Positions 1-7,319 of a stretch of DNA of 7,793 nucleotides are shown here, in pieces. The stretch is taken from contig CAZOLY010000161.1 of assembly GCA_964580815.1 (NCBI GenBank), positions 1-7,793 on the forward strand. The letters run 5' to 3'. A model generated the notes under the pieces. That model worked only from the letters and a program-made list of their open reading frames with translations, was not told the DNA's origin and searched no databases. The translations under genes and the position numbers were made by a program. Origin of the DNA: G020354785 sp964580815. Its GTDB lineage: Bacteria > Bacteroidota > Bacteroidia > Bacteroidales > UBA10428. Position 1 is the stretch's first letter; each line of letters starts with the position of its first letter.

Positions 1-1778
1 TTTATTTTAAGCAATCCGCATTCCTTATATAAATTAAGATATCCCTCGCAGAAATGTTCAAGAAGCCAGGGCCATACTGTACCCTGATGATAAGCAAGAT
101 CACGCTGCTCCTGGTTACCTTCGTAAATACCTATATAATTCTTATCTTTTGGAGAAAGGGTCCTGAGACCTCTTGGCGTTAGCAGGTACCTTTCCACAAT
201 GTTAAGGATGGAAGTTTTCATTTCATTATCAACAGGAGAATATACCAATGATGTTGCAATAACCTGGTTAGGCCTTATTGACCAGTCTTGTGAATTCTTA
301 TCTGTACAATCGGCCAAATATCCTTTGCTCCTGTCCCAAAAATTCCGTATAAAAGATTCTTTGACCAGCGCCGGCAACTTTCCCCATTTATTGATAAACT
401 TCTTATCATCAGCTTTTTCTGCCAGTTCAAGGCTGAACATCAGGGCATTGTACCAGAGCGCATTAATTTCAACAGCTGCACCCACACGTGGAGTTACAGG
501 TTTACCACTTACAACAGCATCCATCCATGTCAACGCAATACCCTTACCTCCTGCATAAATCAATCCATCCTCCTGCATTTTTATATTGAACAAAGTACCA
601 TTCCGGTAAGCATCCAGAATTGAAATCATTGGCTTACCAAATGTTGCCCACACGGGTGCATAGGAATTTATATGTTTTGCGTACTGCTGCACTGCCCAGA
701 AAAACCATAAAGGCGCATCCACAGAATTATAAGCGGCCTCATCATTGCTTTCAGTGTTTGGGAACAGTCCTTCAGACAGCTTGGTAACCATGGTGTCAAG
801 AACAGCTTTGCAGGTTTTTGTATCGCCAATGCTTAACGTTAAGCCTGGTAATGCAATAAAAGTATCCCGCCCCCAACTTCCAAACCAGTGAAATCCGGCA
901 ATAATTTCCGTCTTCTTTTCCCTTTTCACGATAAACTGCTGGGCTGAGTTAATAAGACAATTCTTAAAATCATTCCTGGGTATTCTTTTTTCTATCTCAT
1001 TTGCAAACTTTCTCTTTAAAGTTTCAGTATTGGTCAATGCAGTAGATGCAGAAAAGATTAATACCTCTCCTTTTCTTATGTTCATCTCAAAATATCCCGG
1101 AACAAATAAATCTTCCTTATAGCTATAACCCCTCTTTTGTTCCTCAAGATATTCTATATTATAATACCAGTCCGGACTATGAACAAATTCGACTTTCTTT
1201 GAGAATTGCATATGCAAGTATGGAAATCCATCATATAGCCTGGATTTTATCCCGTTTGAAATGAACTTGACTTTCGTAGTTAAATATGTATTTGCCTTGC
1301 TCAGGCCATGAATATTTCTGAACGCTAAAAATGGCCTGAACCTGATTTTGGTTGAACGATCAGCTTCGATAATATTATATCTGATGAGAAACTGCTGTTC
1401 CTTTTCAACTAATAGTCTTTCCTTCTCAATTACTATCCCGCCAACACGAAATACTATTTTTGGGACAGGGTCAGCCTGAAAATCACGAACATACTTATGC
1501 CCTTTGGGAATGTAATTGTCTCCCTGATATTTATGAATACCAAGGTTGAATTCGCTATTATTCTGAACAATTGTCTCATCCAGAGAAGAAAGTAAAACAT
1601 ACCTTTCCCCGTCCAGGTGTTCCATGGGACAAATCAATAGTCCGTGATACTTCCTTGTGTTACATCCAACAATAGTTGTACTGGCATAGGACCCGGCACG
1701 ATTACTTCTGAGTATCTCCTTATTTAAGGAATATTCAAGATTAACCAATTGCGACTTATCAAAGTTTAGATAGCTCAT
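1..1778 (-). CDS. Glycogen debranching enzyme (amylo-alpha-1,6-glucosidase type), 3' end beyond window
   Basis: Reading from ATG at 1778, the frame stays open for 592 codons to the left edge with no stop, so the C-terminus is missing. Bacteroidota homologues are, from memory, about 640-650 residues, so perhaps 50 are absent. The N-terminal part (about residues 20-240) carries the SNRAGSYAS and NTRKYHGLL motifs of the bacterial debranching-enzyme N domain. The second half is the (alpha/alpha)6 glucosidase-type domain: WFGSWGRDTF (D305), SEGLFPN, DAPLWFFW (D354), TPRVGAAVEINALWYN (E437), IRPNQ (501-505) and HQGTVWPWL (H564). D354 and the acidic residues around these motifs are candidate active-site groups by family analogy. 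The expected role is cytoplasmic hydrolysis of alpha-1,6 branch points in glycogen or related glucans. It is transcribed divergently from the lipoprotein genes; no downstream partner is visible. The family call is firm; the exact substrate is inferred. Confidence 0.93.
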   Translation of the reverse strand, partial: MSYLNFDKSQLVNLEYSLNKEILRSNRAGSYASTTIVGCNTRKYHGLLICPMEHLDGERYVLLSSLDETIVQNNSEFNLGIHKYQGDNYIPKGHKYVRDFQADPVPKIVFRVGGIVIEKERLLVEKEQQFLIRYNIIEADRSTKIRFRPFLAFRNIHGLSKANTYLTTKVKFISNGIKSRLYDGFPYLHMQFSKKVEFVHSPDWYYNIEYLEEQKRGYSYKEDLFVPGYFEMNIRKGEVLIFSASTALTNTETLKRKFANEIEKRIPRNDFKNCLINSAQQFIVKREKKTEIIAGFHWFGSWGRDTFIALPGLTLSIGDTKTCKAVLDTMVTKLSEGLFPNTESNDEAAYNSVDAPLWFFWAVQQYAKHINSYAPVWATFGKPMISILDAYRNGTLFNIKMQEDGLIYAGGKGIALTWMDAVVSGKPVTPRVGAAVEINALWYNALMFSLELAEKADDKKFINKWGKLPALVKESFIRNFWDRSKGYLADCTDKNSQDWSIRPNQVIATSLVYSPVDNEMKTSILNIVERYLLTPRGLRTLSPKDKNYIGIYEGNQEQRDLAYHQGTVWPWLLEHFCEGYLNLYKECGLLKI

Positions 1779-1819
1779 AAAACATTTTTTTATCTTGAAT
1801 ATAAGTTATTAAATAATTG

Positions 1820-1945
1820 TTAATCTTTTGATAAATAAACTGAAAAATTTTGCTTAATTATTATAGTACTGAACTATTCAATAATTAACCTTTTTATTAT
1901 TAACCGGTAAAAAATATTTATATATAAACATTTATTAATCTTTTG
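1820..1945. repeat. Pair of 11-bp direct repeats TTAATCTTTTG
   Basis: TTAATCTTTTG occurs exactly at 1820-1830 and again at 1935-1945, in the same orientation, inside the divergent spacer. The bases on either side differ (preceded by g and a, followed by a and t), so the match is exactly 11 bp. The copies are offset by 115 bp, one nearer each divergent gene. They could be binding sites for a shared regulator, but in DNA this AT-rich a chance match is possible and no regulator family is suggested by the sequence. Confidence 0.3.
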
Positions 1946-1992
1946 TTTAAAAAGAAACTTATTTAAATTCCTGCATTTCACTTTGAGTATAG

Positions 1993-2000
1993 TATATTTG
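1993..2000 (+). promoter_or_regulatory. Candidate Bacteroidota -7 promoter element for the lipoprotein unit
   Basis: TATATTTG at 1993-2000 matches the TAnnTTTG -7 consensus used by the primary sigma factor of Bacteroidota. It lies 16 bp before the ATG at 2017, which would give a very short leader of roughly ten bases. No good TTTG-type -33 element sits about 19-23 bp upstream, so the match rests on the -7 box alone. It would drive the two lipoprotein genes and probably lpxH. Confidence 0.4.
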
Positions 2001-2016
2001 AAAAAATTTTTGTTTT

Positions 2017-3162
2017 ATGTTTAAATATATTTTTATTATACCCATACTAACAACTATTTTTTTTAGTTGTTCATCAAACAAGAATAATTTTGAAGTAAAA
2101 GGAACAATAAAAAACTCTAAAAGTGATAAAATCTACCTTTCCAGGCTCACAACAACTAAAAAAATACTTATAGACTCTACTCAGACCAATGCAAGTGGAA
2201 ATTTTATTCTTTCAGGCAAAATAGCTGAACCCGCATTCTTTGTTCTATATACCCCAAACAGTGACTATATTCACCTAATAATACACCCTAAAGACAAAAT
2301 AAATATACTGACAAATGTACAAAATTTCAGTACGGAATATATTGTTGAAGGTTCAGGCGACTCAAAGTTAGTTAAAAAATTGATTGATAAGCAAAGATCT
2401 ACTTTAGAAAAGATAACTATTCTCAGTAATGAATTTGATAATATTAAGGGCAGACCGGATTTCTTTCAGAAAAAGGCTGAATTGGACAGTGCGTATTATG
2501 ATCTGTTTGAGGAACATAAAAATTTTTCAAAGGAATTAATATTAAAAAATCCTAAATCCCTGGTAAGTATAATGGCCCTTTACCAGCAACTTGGAAGGAA
2601 TGAACCACTTTTTAATTACAGGAAAGACTTTAAATATTTTAATCTGGTCGATTCAAATTTAACCATTCTGTATCCCACCTCAGAAGCAGTAAAAAGCCTT
2701 AACAGAAAAGTTGTCCGGATTAGGGAACAGCTTAATTTTGCTGTTGGTTCTATTGCCCCAAATATATCATTACCGGATCCCGAAGGTAATATTGTTAGTC
2801 TTTCTGCGTTAAAAGGAAAGTATGTACTTCTTGATTTTTGGGCGTCATGGAACACCTTATCAAGGACAAAAAATAAAATGCTTGTCGATATATACAGTAA
2901 ATATAAAGAAAAGGGATTTGAAATATACCAGGTATCACTGGATCGTAATAAAGATTCATGGATTAAATGTATAGAAGAAGATAAACTAAACTGGATTAAT
3001 GTAAGTGATTTAAAATACTGGAATTCACCTGTCGCCATGAAATATCAGGTTCAGGAATTACCCGCTAATTTCCTGCTTGACACTGCCGGCAGAATAATAG
3101 CAAAAAACCTAAACGGAAATGACCTCGAAAAAAATCTCAAAGAGATTTTCAAACAAGATTAA
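2017..3162 (+). CDS. DUF4369-like / thioredoxin-fold lipoprotein lacking CxxC (first of tandem pair)
   Basis: A 381-residue predicted lipoprotein. The start is fixed by an in-frame TGA at 1999-2001 with no other start codon between. Residues 1-17 form a hydrophobic signal peptide ending in a lipobox-like IFFSC, with C18 as the lipidation site. It is followed by SSNKN, without the acidic residues associated with surface export, so a periplasmic-facing anchor is likely. Residues about 25-115 resemble the beta-rich DUF4369 domain (VKGTIKN, IDSTQTNASGNF). A charged, helical middle follows to about 240. A TlpA/AhpC-TSA-type thioredoxin domain then begins at GSIAPNISLPD. The fold motifs KGKYVLLDFWASW and the cis-proline loop ELPANF (P349) are present, but the CxxC site reads N279-T-L-S282. 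Classical thiol-disulfide exchange is therefore not expected. Its stop overlaps the start of the next gene, a paralogue. The true function is unknown. Confidence 0.88.
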   Translation: MFKYIFIIPILTTIFFSCSSNKNNFEVKGTIKNSKSDKIYLSRLTTTKKILIDSTQTNASGNFILSGKIAEPAFFVLYTPNSDYIHLIIHPKDKINILTNVQNFSTEYIVEGSGDSKLVKKLIDKQRSTLEKITILSNEFDNIKGRPDFFQKKAELDSAYYDLFEEHKNFSKELILKNPKSLVSIMALYQQLGRNEPLFNYRKDFKYFNLVDSNLTILYPTSEAVKSLNRKVVRIREQLNFAVGSIAPNISLPDPEGNIVSLSALKGKYVLLDFWASWNTLSRTKNKMLVDIYSKYKEKGFEIYQVSLDRNKDSWIKCIEEDKLNWINVSDLKYWNSPVAMKYQVQELPANFLLDTAGRIIAKNLNGNDLEKNLKEIFKQD

Positions 3163-4303
3163 AATAGTCGTATTTATAGCTGGACTTTTCATATTCACAT
3201 CCTGTATTAAAACCGGGCAGGTAAAAATTAAGGGAGCACTTAAAAACTGCAAAAACCAGACTCTTTACTTCGAAAAAGTTGATGTATTCAAAGTTAAACC
3301 CATTGATTCATTGATTATGAAGGACAATGGACGGTTTTCTTTTTCCACTGCTGCTAAGCTTCCTGATTTTTATCAGCTTCGTTTAGCTGATAACAAAACT
3401 ATCAGGCTTTTACTGGAACCGAATGATAAAGCTTTTATTTCAGGTGATGTTTATAAACTGGATAAAACACTGGTCATTAAAGGATCAAAAGGCTCCGAAT
3501 TATTAAATGGGCTTTTGAATAATCTTGAAATAACAAAGTCAAAACTCGACTCGATATCAAAAATATTCATTAATTCCGATGATGAATCGGTAAAAGAAGA
3601 ATTGGCCGGCCAATACAAAAAAATTATTGAACAGCACAGGAAATATTCAATAGGCTTTATCCTGGATAATAGCACATCTCTGGCAAGTATTGCCGCTCTT
3701 TATCAGGAGATTGAACCGGGAAGAATTTTGTTTAATAAGGCCCGTGATATACAGTTTTTTAAGATTGTTACTGATTCCCTGATAAAGATATATCCTAAAT
3801 CAAATCACGTCAAAGTATTGAAAGTAAATACAGACAGGCTGCTCCAGGGATATAACAGCCAGAAAATTTTAAGTCTTGCAAAGCCTGAAAATTTTGTCCT
3901 GCCTGAAATATCTTTACCTGACGTTAAGGGTGATACCTTGAGGCTGTTATCATTAAAAGGCAGTTATGTCCTTCTTAGTTTCTGGGCTTCATGGAATAAG
4001 GAAAGTATAAATGCGAATATTAAACTTAAGGATGTATATGAAAAATATCATAAAAAAGGATTTGAAATATACCAGGTGTCATTTGATAAATCTGTTAAAC
4101 AATGGCATCATGCTATAGGGTTTGACGAATTGCCATGGATAAGTGTTAATGACTCATCTTTTCCAAAATCTGTGATAGCACTTAACTACAATGTAAATAA
4201 TCTTCCATGGAATTATCTTATCAATAGGAATATGGATACTATTATAGGTAAGAATCTCACTGCGGATGAGCTAAATAAAAAATTATCGGAACTGTTTAAT
4301 TAA
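3119..4303 (+). CDS. DUF4369-like / thioredoxin-fold lipoprotein lacking CxxC (second of tandem pair)
   Basis: A 394-residue paralogue of the preceding protein with the same architecture. The start is well determined: TAA at 3110-3112 is in frame three codons before ATG 3119, and there is no other ATG, GTG or TTG before the signal peptide. The gene therefore overlaps its neighbour by 44 bp, suggesting translational coupling. A lysine/arginine-rich n-region (KKISKR) precedes a hydrophobic stretch and the lipobox-like FTSC, with C29 as the lipid anchor. The DUF4369-like domain spans about 35-125 (IKGALKN, IDSLIMKDNGRFSF). A helical linker contains ILDNSTSLASIAALYQ, matching ILKNPKSLVSIMALYQ in the first copy. 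The thioredoxin domain has KGSYVLLSFWASW, KGFEIYQVS and NNLPWNY (cis-Pro P363). Both active-site cysteines are replaced: N293-K-E-S296. It is probably a periplasm-facing, non-redox binding or scaffold protein; this role is inferred, not shown. Confidence 0.88.
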   Translation: MTSKKISKRFSNKIKIVVFIAGLFIFTSCIKTGQVKIKGALKNCKNQTLYFEKVDVFKVKPIDSLIMKDNGRFSFSTAAKLPDFYQLRLADNKTIRLLLEPNDKAFISGDVYKLDKTLVIKGSKGSELLNGLLNNLEITKSKLDSISKIFINSDDESVKEELAGQYKKIIEQHRKYSIGFILDNSTSLASIAALYQEIEPGRILFNKARDIQFFKIVTDSLIKIYPKSNHVKVLKVNTDRLLQGYNSQKILSLAKPENFVLPEISLPDVKGDTLRLLSLKGSYVLLSFWASWNKESINANIKLKDVYEKYHKKGFEIYQVSFDKSVKQWHHAIGFDELPWISVNDSSFPKSVIALNYNVNNLPWNYLINRNMDTIIGKNLTADELNKKLSELFN

Positions 4304-4315
4304 AAATTATAACCA

Positions 4316-5092
4316 TTGCCAAATAAGAAAATATATTTTATCTCTGATATACATCTCGGACTGCATCCTGCAGAAAAAAGTTTTGTAAGGGAAAAACTGC
4401 TCGTAAAATGGCTTGATAGTATCAAATCAGATGCCGATGAACTTTACTTAATGGGAGATGTTTTTGATTTTTGGCATGAATACCGAAAAGTAGTTCCAAG
4501 AGGTTTTACAAGGTTCCTTGGTAAAATTGCAGAAATTGCTGACAACGGAACACAAATCTATTTCTTTACCGGTAATCATGATGTTTGGGTATATGATTAT
4601 CTGCCAAAAGAAATAGGACTAACATTATATCGTAAGCCCGTGGTGAAAGAACTAAATGGTCTGAAATTTTTCCTTGCTCACGGCGATGGGTTGGGAAGAA
4701 GTGAATATGGTTATAAGATACTTAAAAAAATATTTACAAATAAGATCCTGCAATGGCTGTTTGCCAGAATTCATCCCAATGCAGCAATGGCATTCGGACA
4801 CAGATGGTCAAGGACAAGCCGCTATGCTAAAGGTATTGTCGCTGAGCCCTTTAAGGGAGAAGATAAAGAGATTCAGATTGTTTTTGCAAAAGAAAAGCTT
4901 AAAAAAGAACACTTTGACTTCTTTATAATCGGCCATCGCCATATTCCTTTTGATATTAAACTTAATGAAGCTTCCCGTATAATTAATCTTGGAGACTGGA
5001 TTAACAATTTTTCATATGCAGTGCTGGATGGGCAAAAACTTGAATTGAAATCCTACTTCAAAGAATATGAGAAGAACATAATAAGAAATTAG
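4316..5092 (+). CDS. lpxH: UDP-2,3-diacylglucosamine diphosphatase, LpxH type (TTG start)
   Basis: A 258-residue calcineurin-like metallophosphoesterase. LpxH hydrolyses UDP-2,3-diacylglucosamine to lipid X and UMP at the cytoplasmic face of the inner membrane, the fourth step of lipid A synthesis. All expected metal-ligand motifs are visible: SDIHLG (D11, H13), LMGDVFDFW (D48), GNHD (N87), AHGDG (H122) and GHRH (H207, H209). The LpxH-like pattern ARIHPN...GHRWSRTSR lies in the middle, and length is close to the family norm of about 240-260. The start must be TTG 4316: TAA at 4310-4312 is in frame just upstream, only CCA lies between, and the next in-frame ATG is codon 46, after the first metal-binding motif. 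It begins 12 bp after the lipoprotein stop and probably shares that transcript. A related pyrophosphatase specificity cannot be excluded from sequence alone. Confidence 0.9.
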   Translation: MPNKKIYFISDIHLGLHPAEKSFVREKLLVKWLDSIKSDADELYLMGDVFDFWHEYRKVVPRGFTRFLGKIAEIADNGTQIYFFTGNHDVWVYDYLPKEIGLTLYRKPVVKELNGLKFFLAHGDGLGRSEYGYKILKKIFTNKILQWLFARIHPNAAMAFGHRWSRTSRYAKGIVAEPFKGEDKEIQIVFAKEKLKKEHFDFFIIGHRHIPFDIKLNEASRIINLGDWINNFSYAVLDGQKLELKSYFKEYEKNIIRN

Positions 5093-5115
5093 GACCATGC
5101 GCATAAAAATTATTT
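5093..5115. other. Convergent gene junction
   Basis: Only 23 bp separate the stop of lpxH (plus strand) from the stop of the C39 transporter (minus strand). The junction contains the perfect 8-bp palindrome ATGCGCAT at 5097-5104 and A/T-rich flanks. No loop-forming GC-rich stem with a T-run is present, so I see no convincing intrinsic terminator. Transcripts from the two sides may overlap. Confidence 0.5.
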
Positions 5116-7281
5116 CTATAATACTATAGTTCTGTATGACAAGCTATATATGTTATTACCCGACTTAAGTTCTTCATGGCTTCCTGCCTGTTCAATTTTT
5201 CCTTTGCTAATTATATATATCCTGTCAGATTCCTTTGCCGGTCGTATCTTATGAGTTACAAGGACAATCATTGAATTGCTCTTGTACTTGTTTAGTACGC
5301 TGATCACAAATTCCTCAGCTTCCGCGTCCATTGAAGAAGTTGGCTCATCAAGCAGCAATACCTTTGGATTACGGTATAACGCACGTGCAAATGAAACAAG
5401 CTGCTGTTGCCCTCCCGAAATATTGATCCCGTCTTCGCCAAGCATTGTCCCGTAACCCATGGGAAATTGGCTGAAGAACCTGTCGAATCCGAATTTTTTG
5501 CAGAACATTAAAACATTTTGGGCTTCTTTTCTCACATCTGCCAGGCATATATTTTCAATTACCGACCCTTTAAAAAATCTTAACTCCTGGGGAACCACAG
5601 CAATATGTGCTCGCAGGCAGGATATGGAAATTTTATTAGCGTCAATATAATTTGCAAGGTACTTGCCGCTTTCAGGGTAATAATATTTCTGAATAATATT
5701 AATAATTGTAGTCTTGCCGCAGCCACTTTCGCCATAAAGAGTAATCATTTCTCCTTTTTTGACAGTAAATGAAATATCCTCTAAAATTTGTTTTCTCCCC
5801 GGGAAGCGAAAAGAAATGTTTTCAAATGATACTGTTGAAATATCTTTCAACGGTCTTTTATCAGCAGTTTCCGGGTCATTTTCTTTTCCTAATCCTGTGA
5901 ATTCAAACATTCTGTCAAAAGCAATGCGCGCTCCCTGCAACTGAAGATTGGCAAATGCCAGCGACGCTATTGCAGGGAGCATTGATGATGTTATACTTAA
6001 TATTGCTGTAAACACTCCAATAGTAATTGTCTTATTGATTACCATAAAGGAATTCATCCATAATAATGCCGCAGAGAATAGTACTCCTGCTATATCGGTT
6101 ACGAGGCCAAGGTTAATGTTTATTTTACCAAGTTTATAAATAGTATGCTGGTAGAAGCCATATATAAACTTGTTAATATCTGAAAAAAATTCTTCCTTTT
6201 CAGTGCTTTTAATAATGTCTATTCCCTGGATAGTATTTATATAATTGCTTTCATTTTTTGAATGGGCCTCCATAACAGCTCGCTGTCCCGATACCACCTT
6301 ATCATGAAAAATACAGGCAATAATAAAATATAATGGAAATGCACACAAAGCAATTATTCCGGACTTTACAGAATATATAAAAATTGCCGCACCCGAAACC
6401 AGAAGGACCAAAACATTAAGAATTAAGGAATTGACAATATATGCTATGGTTTGTTGAATAGTTCTTGTATCGTTCAGCCTGGCGACTAAATCACCTGTCA
6501 GACGGTTATAAAAAAAAGACCTCGGTAGTCTTAGAAGGTTTGAAAAAAAAAGGTCTATCATCCGCATATTGAAATCCCTGCCCTGCACTATTCCGAAAAA
6601 CCTTTGTACATAGGTTAACCCTCCGCGGATGAATAAGAGCAATATTACTACTACTAATCCGACAACCAGATCCTCCTTTTTTGAGTTGGGCAGAATATCA
6701 TCTATAAGTTTTTGCGAAAAAACTGCTATGGCAATTCCCAGGATTGATATCATTATACCAAGAAAAAGGGAAGCTGATAAAATATTTATATCTTTCTTTA
6801 TTAACTCCTTAAGCCACCGTATCTTATATGATCTTATGCATTCTTTTCTTACAAAATCCTTTCCCGGGTATAGCTTAAGCAGTGCTTTTGATTTCCATAT
6901 TCTATCAACCTCCTCATATGTGTACTTTTCAATGCCGGTTGCCGGATTGCCAATAATATATTTATTATCAATATGGCCGTAGCATACAATAAAGTGCTGC
7001 TGCTTATTTTGAGTTGTCACGTGCAGAATTACCGGATCAGATATACTGTCAAGAAATTCAACATCTGCATGCAGGCCCTGTGATACGAAACCTGTCTGAA
7101 TTGCGGCATTACGAAGACCCAGCAGTGTTGTGCCCTGCCTGTTTGTGCCACTTAACTCTCTAAGCTTTTCGGAATTTTCCTTACCACCGAAATAATTAAT
7201 AATTGTCATTAGACAGGCTATACCGCAATCTGAATGATCACGCTGCTTTACTAATGATTTCCGGATTGCTTTAAAATCCAA
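5116..7281 (-). CDS. Peptidase C39-containing ABC transporter (peptide leader cleavage and export), TTG start
   Basis: A 721-residue fused protease, membrane and ATPase protein of the PCAT family, which cuts leader peptides, usually after a double-glycine-type site, and exports the mature peptide. The C39 domain (about 1-140) has the oxyanion Gln Q13, the nucleophile in DCG (C19) and His in QHFIVCYG (H96). The usual triad Asp is Asn (N112, in IGNPATG). Six membrane helices fall at about 168-189, 205-222, 281-303, 308-326, 393-413 and 419-445. The nucleotide-binding domain has Walker A GESGCGKTT (K523), Q-loop VVPQE, signature ISGGQ (622-625), Walker B VLLLDEP (D645, E646) and the H-loop in VTHK (H677), so the ATPase looks intact. 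The start is TTG 7281: TAA at 7287-7285 is in frame upstream, and the next ATG (codon 25) would remove the catalytic Cys. It follows the thioredoxin-like gene by 38 bp and is probably in its operon. The cargo is unknown. Confidence 0.92.
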   Translation of the reverse strand: MDFKAIRKSLVKQRDHSDCGIACLMTIINYFGGKENSEKLRELSGTNRQGTTLLGLRNAAIQTGFVSQGLHADVEFLDSISDPVILHVTTQNKQQHFIVCYGHIDNKYIIGNPATGIEKYTYEEVDRIWKSKALLKLYPGKDFVRKECIRSYKIRWLKELIKKDINILSASLFLGIMISILGIAIAVFSQKLIDDILPNSKKEDLVVGLVVVILLLFIRGGLTYVQRFFGIVQGRDFNMRMIDLFFSNLLRLPRSFFYNRLTGDLVARLNDTRTIQQTIAYIVNSLILNVLVLLVSGAAIFIYSVKSGIIALCAFPLYFIIACIFHDKVVSGQRAVMEAHSKNESNYINTIQGIDIIKSTEKEEFFSDINKFIYGFYQHTIYKLGKININLGLVTDIAGVLFSAALLWMNSFMVINKTITIGVFTAILSITSSMLPAIASLAFANLQLQGARIAFDRMFEFTGLGKENDPETADKRPLKDISTVSFENISFRFPGRKQILEDISFTVKKGEMITLYGESGCGKTTIINIIQKYYYPESGKYLANYIDANKISISCLRAHIAVVPQELRFFKGSVIENICLADVRKEAQNVLMFCKKFGFDRFFSQFPMGYGTMLGEDGINISGGQQQLVSFARALYRNPKVLLLDEPTSSMDAEAEEFVISVLNKYKSNSMIVLVTHKIRPAKESDRIYIISKGKIEQAGSHEELKSGNNIYSLSYRTIVL

Positions 7282-7319
7282 TATTTATGTTGTTAATATA
7301 AGAACTCCAGATTCACAGT

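Larger units (their letters stand above)
1779..2016. promoter_or_regulatory. AT-rich divergent intergenic region
   Basis: This 238-bp spacer separates the leftward debranching enzyme gene from the rightward lipoprotein unit, so promoters for both should lie here. It is dominated by A/T runs. I found no peptide-coding frame of useful length on either strand: the plus strand has no ATG, and minus-strand ATGs reach stops within a few to about 18 codons. It also holds an 11-bp direct repeat and one TAnnTTTG element, described separately. No tRNA, terminator-like GC hairpin or riboswitch-like structure was recognised. Confidence 0.6.

Noticed and set aside
199..558. Plus-strand open frame of 119 codons
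   Set aside because: It lies wholly antisense to the conserved C-terminal domain of the debranching enzyme and its translation shows no recognisable domain.
1046..1264. Plus-strand open frame of 72 codons
   Set aside because: Antisense to the debranching enzyme, whose frame is continuous here; no supporting motif.
1796..1803. Possible -7 element (TATATTCA on the minus strand) for the debranching enzyme
   Set aside because: Two of the six fixed consensus positions of TAnnTTTG are wrong and no -33 element is evident, so it cannot be told from background in AT-rich DNA.
2616..3038. Minus-strand open frame of 140 codons
   Set aside because: Antisense to the thioredoxin domain of the first lipoprotein, which has clear family motifs; the antisense translation is low-complexity and unrecognised.
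3451..3675. Minus-strand open frame of 74 codons
   Set aside because: Antisense to the second lipoprotein, with no domain or start signal to support it.
2017..4303. Idea that the two lipoproteins are a frameshifted single gene
   Set aside because: Each has its own signal peptide, lipobox cysteine, DUF4369-like domain and complete thioredoxin fold, so they are two full genes that overlap.
4674..4928. Plus-strand open frame of 84 codons in another frame of lpxH
   Set aside because: The lpxH frame carries the metal-binding motifs across this stretch; the alternative frame shows nothing recognisable.
5097..5104. ATGCGCAT palindrome as a terminator or binding site between convergent genes
   Set aside because: A perfect 8-bp palindrome without a loop cannot form a stable terminator hairpin and no T-run follows; it may be chance.
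6629..6982. Plus-strand open frame of 117 codons
   Set aside because: Antisense to the C39 and first membrane helices of the transporter; its features mirror the real gene. The shorter plus-strand frames at 5459-5650, 5759-5944 and 5948-6139 were rejected for the same reason.
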